NCBI GenBank assembly: GCA_964525595.1
Contig: CAZGHF010000009.1
Coordinates: 1-30,970, forward strand
Length of the DNA: 30,970 bases
Reading direction: 5' to 3'
From: CAZGHF01 sp964525595
Lineage (GTDB): Bacteria; Patescibacteriota; Minisyncoccia; UBA6257; GWB1-50-10
This document shows positions 28,210-30,970 of the stretch, one piece after another. The notes below the pieces were generated by a model that did no database searches, was not told where the DNA came from, and was given only the letters and a program-made list of their open reading frames with translations. Each line of letters opens with the position of its first letter. Positions within the stretch are counted from its first letter, which is position 1. A program made the position numbers and the translations under genes.

Positions 28210-28218
28210 TAAGGTTAA

Positions 28219-30891
28219 ATGTTAAAGAAAATAAAGGAATTTTCTCTTCCCGAGGTAGAGGAAAAAGTCCTGAAATTCTGGTCCGATAATCAGATTTTTG
28301 AGAAGACGCTCCAAAAGACTAAGAAAGGCAAGCCTTTTACTTTTTATGACGGGCCGCCTTTTGCCACCGGTTTGCCCCATTACGGCCATATTCTAGCCTC
28401 TACCATCAAGGATGTCATTCCCCGCTACCAGACGATGCGGGGCCGGTTTGTGCGGCGCCGGTGGGGCTGGGATTGCCACGGTCTCCCGATTGAGGAAATC
28501 GTGGAACGTCATTTGGGAATTTCCGGCAAGAAAGAGATAGAGAAGATAGGTATCGGCAAGTTCAACGCGATTTGCCGGAGCAAGGTTTTGGGGTTTGTGG
28601 ATGAGTGGGGGAAAATGGTCCGCCGGATTGCCCGCTGGGTGGAATTTGATAATTCCTACAAGACAATGGATAAGGATTATATGGAATCCGTCTGGTGGGC
28701 TTTTAAGCAGATTTACGACAAAAAATTAGTCTACGAAGGCCGGAAAGTTCTCATGTACTGCCCGCGCTGTGAAACGCCGGTTTCGAATTTTGAAGTAGCG
28801 ATGGATAATAGCTACAGGGACGTAACCGAGGACGCGGTCACGGTAAAATTCAAGGTTAAAAAAGGACAGAAAATCGGGAAGGATTTTGTTGCCGACGACA
28901 AGACTTATATCTTGGCGTGGACGACGACGCCGTGGACTTTACCGGGAAACGTGGCGCTTGCAGTAGGCGAAGATATTTCCTATGGGATTTATGAAAACAA
29001 GACAAATCTAGATAGAAGTATTTCTAAAGGAGAACTTCATTTACAGGAAGGTTCCTACATATTAGCTAGCGATTTATTGAGTGTTATTACAGAAGAAGGG
29101 AATTATTTGACTGGCAAAAGCTGGTCAGTTTTGGGCAAGGATTTAGTTGGTGTTGAATACGAACCTCTTTTTGACGTAAAGGCACTCAAACACAAAAACT
29201 CCTACAAAGTTTATCCGGCGGATTTTGTAAACACCGATGAAGGTACGGGCGTGGTGCACACTGCCGTGGTCTACGGTGAAGAAGATTATGAATTAGGTGT
29301 GAAAGAAGGATTGCCCGTCGTGCCACTCTTAGACGGGAAAGGCATTTTTAATGAAGATGGCCCGAAGCTCCTGCGTGGCAAATATTTTAAAGACGCTGAT
29401 ATTTTGGTTGTCAAAGATTTAGAAAAACGCAATTTACTTCTCAAAAGCGATAAATATACCCATTCTTATCCGCACTGCTGGCGTTGTGAGAGTCCGCTTT
29501 TTTACAATGCCATCCCGGCATGGTTCATTAATGTCCAAAAAATCAAGGACAAACTGGTCCGTTCCAATATTAAGGAGGTCAACTGGTTCCCGGAGCATTT
29601 AAAAAGAGGTCGGTACGAAAAAAGTGTACTTGCCGCTCCCGACTGGAACATATCCCGTAACCGTTACTGGGGAAATCCCATTCCAATTTGGCGGTGCGGG
29701 GATTGCGGTAACACGGAGGTTGTCGGGAGTATCAGTGAACTTGAGAAACGCCTGAAGAAAAGCACAAACCGGTACATTCTCGTTCGGCACGGTCAGGCAG
29801 AGAGTAACCTAAAGAGAACCGTAAGCGGTTGGCCGGAGAAAATTAAACATCACCTTACTCTCCTCGGTCGGGTTCAGGCGGAGAAACTTGCCCGAAAACT
29901 TGCGAAAAGCAAGATTGATTTCATTTTTTCCTCAGATGTCACCCGAACCAAAGAAACAGAAAAAATATTAGCCGACACCTTTAAAGGCGAGAAGGTATTT
30001 TTTGACGAGCGTCTGCGGGAAGTAAATACAGGAATTTTTGATGGCCGACCTAACAGCGAGTATTCTGCTTATTTTTCGTCGGACCTTGAAAAATTCACCA
30101 AACAGCCGCCGGAAGGGGAATCGCTTACCGACCTCCGTAAGCGCCTTTATGATTTTATAAAAGAGATAGAGGAAAAATACGACAATAAAACCATTGTGAT
30201 TGTCAGTCATGAATATCCGCTTTGGATGCTGGAGCAGGCAATGCTGGGCTGGAGCGACGAAGAGGCGGTGCGGGAGAAACATGCCCGAGGTGATGATTTT
30301 TTGAATACAGCGGAATCGGAGGAAGTGATTTTCCGAAACCTTCCGCGCGATGAGACTGGTCTTGTGGATTTGCACCGGCCGCGTATTGATGAAGTTTTTT
30401 TTAAATGTTCGTGCAGCGGTAAGATGGAGAGAATAAAGGAAATTTTCGACTCATGGGTTGAAGCGGCTTCAATGCCTTTTGCCGAATATCACTATCCTTT
30501 TGAGAATAAAACAACTTTTAAAAAGAGGTTTCCGGCTCAATTCGTAGCCGAATACATTCCCCAGACCCGCGCCTGGTTTTACGTGATGCACGTCGTTTCG
30601 CTGGTTCTTTTCAATCGGGCGCCGTTTGAGAATGTAGTGAATACCGGCACAATTCTTGCTGAGGACGGGGCCAAAATGTCCAAATCCAAGAATAACTTCC
30701 CGGATCCGTGGGAAGTAATCGGTAAGTACGGCGTTGACGCCCTGCGTTTCTATCTGATGAATTCGGCGGTGATGCAGGCCGGGGATTTGAATTTCAGCGG
30801 GAGAGAGCTGGAAAAAGTTTACCGCAAAAACATTCTTATCCCTTGGAACGTCTATCGTTATTTTGATACTTATTCTCACCTGGCTGGTTGA
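28219..30891 (+). CDS. ileS: Isoleucyl-tRNA synthetase with an inserted histidine-phosphatase domain (C-terminus lost or broken)
   Basis: Class I synthetase. HIGH is read as HYGH at residues 54-57; the CP1 editing domain has TTTPWTLPGN and GTGVVHTA; KMSKS is near residue 817. Between the first zinc knuckle (RCGDCGN, ~494) and the second (KCSCSGKMERI, ~730), where other IleRS have a short linker, lies a complete ~150-190-residue histidine phosphatase (phosphoglycerate-mutase-like) domain. Its catalytic set is present: R523-H524-G525, the Arg in SSDVTRTKET, Glu601 (LREVNTG) and His664 (VSHE). The frame stops at a TGA (30889-30891) before the anticodon-binding domain, but in-frame similarity appears to continue to the window end with further stops, so sequence errors at a contig end are likely. 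Confidence 0.92.
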   Translation: MLKKIKEFSLPEVEEKVLKFWSDNQIFEKTLQKTKKGKPFTFYDGPPFATGLPHYGHILASTIKDVIPRYQTMRGRFVRRRWGWDCHGLPIEEIVERHLGISGKKEIEKIGIGKFNAICRSKVLGFVDEWGKMVRRIARWVEFDNSYKTMDKDYMESVWWAFKQIYDKKLVYEGRKVLMYCPRCETPVSNFEVAMDNSYRDVTEDAVTVKFKVKKGQKIGKDFVADDKTYILAWTTTPWTLPGNVALAVGEDISYGIYENKTNLDRSISKGELHLQEGSYILASDLLSVITEEGNYLTGKSWSVLGKDLVGVEYEPLFDVKALKHKNSYKVYPADFVNTDEGTGVVHTAVVYGEEDYELGVKEGLPVVPLLDGKGIFNEDGPKLLRGKYFKDADILVVKDLEKRNLLLKSDKYTHSYPHCWRCESPLFYNAIPAWFINVQKIKDKLVRSNIKEVNWFPEHLKRGRYEKSVLAAPDWNISRNRYWGNPIPIWRCGDCGNTEVVGSISELEKRLKKSTNRYILVRHGQAESNLKRTVSGWPEKIKHHLTLLGRVQAEKLARKLAKSKIDFIFSSDVTRTKETEKILADTFKGEKVFFDERLREVNTGIFDGRPNSEYSAYFSSDLEKFTKQPPEGESLTDLRKRLYDFIKEIEEKYDNKTIVIVSHEYPLWMLEQAMLGWSDEEAVREKHARGDDFLNTAESEEVIFRNLPRDETGLVDLHRPRIDEVFFKCSCSGKMERIKEIFDSWVEAASMPFAEYHYPFENKTTFKKRFPAQFVAEYIPQTRAWFYVMHVVSLVLFNRAPFENVVNTGTILAEDGAKMSKSKNNFPDPWEVIGKYGVDALRFYLMNSAVMQAGDLNFSGRELEKVYRKNILIPWNVYRYFDTYSHLAG

Positions 30892-30970
30892 CAGATAAAC
30901 GCAGGAGGAAAATCCCAAAAAGCGGTATTGGACGAGTGACATGATGCCAAAACTAAAAAATAAGTAGGGG

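Noticed and set aside
30889..30939. UGA recoding (as Trp or Gly) to explain the IleRS stops
   Set aside because: Several complete genes here (murB, smpB, the beta-CASP gene, Cys-rich copy 1) end at TGA exactly where their families end, and a TAA also interrupts the tail, so recoding does not explain it.

Overview
The window looks like a piece of a draft bacterial genome, most likely from the Candidate Phyla Radiation (Patescibacteria, probably a Parcubacteria-type lineage). This placement is inferred from gene content; there is no 16S rRNA gene here. Supporting signs are housekeeping genes packed with tiny or negative spacing, many start codons lying 6-9 nt after a TATAAT-like -10 box with no Shine-Dalgarno, a half-length MFS protein, two SLOG/LOG proteins, an EF-Tu domain 2-like mini-protein, very Cys-rich multi-ribbon proteins, and a GIY-YIG ORF bounded by inverted repeats. 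tRNA and tmRNA genes do not encode CCA. Two 100-N runs (20450-20549 and 22995-23094) are scaffold gaps, and the last ~80 bases look degraded.

Layout. 1-2435: a partial PilB/GspE pilus ATPase diverges from mutM. 2597-3652: holA converges with rpsT. 3816-7088: ruvA, a MurE-like ligase and a beta-CASP metallo-hydrolase. 7225-9384: a LOG protein, an EF-Tu-domain-like protein, an aromatic amino-acid-type permease and tRNA-Arg(CCG). 9404-12120: a TrpR/YerC regulator with a palindromic operator over its own promoter, a second LOG protein, an orphan phosphoribosyltransferase-like protein and murB. 12126-12386: a compact GC-rich transcription unit encoding at most a 28-aa basic peptide. 12400-18568: a family 4 uracil-DNA glycosylase without Fe-S cysteines, a membrane protein, a GIY-YIG ORF, a membrane-anchored ClpC-like AAA+ protein, half an MFS transporter and PolX. 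18598-20424: NUDIX and MGMT/ATL genes face the rplT-rpmI-infC cluster. 20619-22994: yggT, structured non-coding DNA, a PKD-like anchored protein, a small SD-driven gene, tmRNA and smpB. 23095-30970: argS, two Cys-rich paralogues, and ileS.

Most genes serve translation (rpsT, rplT, rpmI, infC, tRNA, tmRNA/smpB, argS, ileS), DNA repair and replication (mutM, holA, ruvA, UDG, polX, MGMT, NUDIX) or peptidoglycan synthesis (murB, MurE-like).

The most unusual items are: an isoleucyl-tRNA synthetase with a complete histidine-phosphatase domain inside its zinc-knuckle region; the pair of 39-40-cysteine proteins between argS and ileS, each followed by a perfect palindrome; the membrane-tethered ClpC-like protein with a dead first ATPase and no recognisable pore loops; smpB overlapping the 5' end of tmRNA; and several short, strongly promoted, GC-rich units that differ in style from the surrounding leaderless genes.
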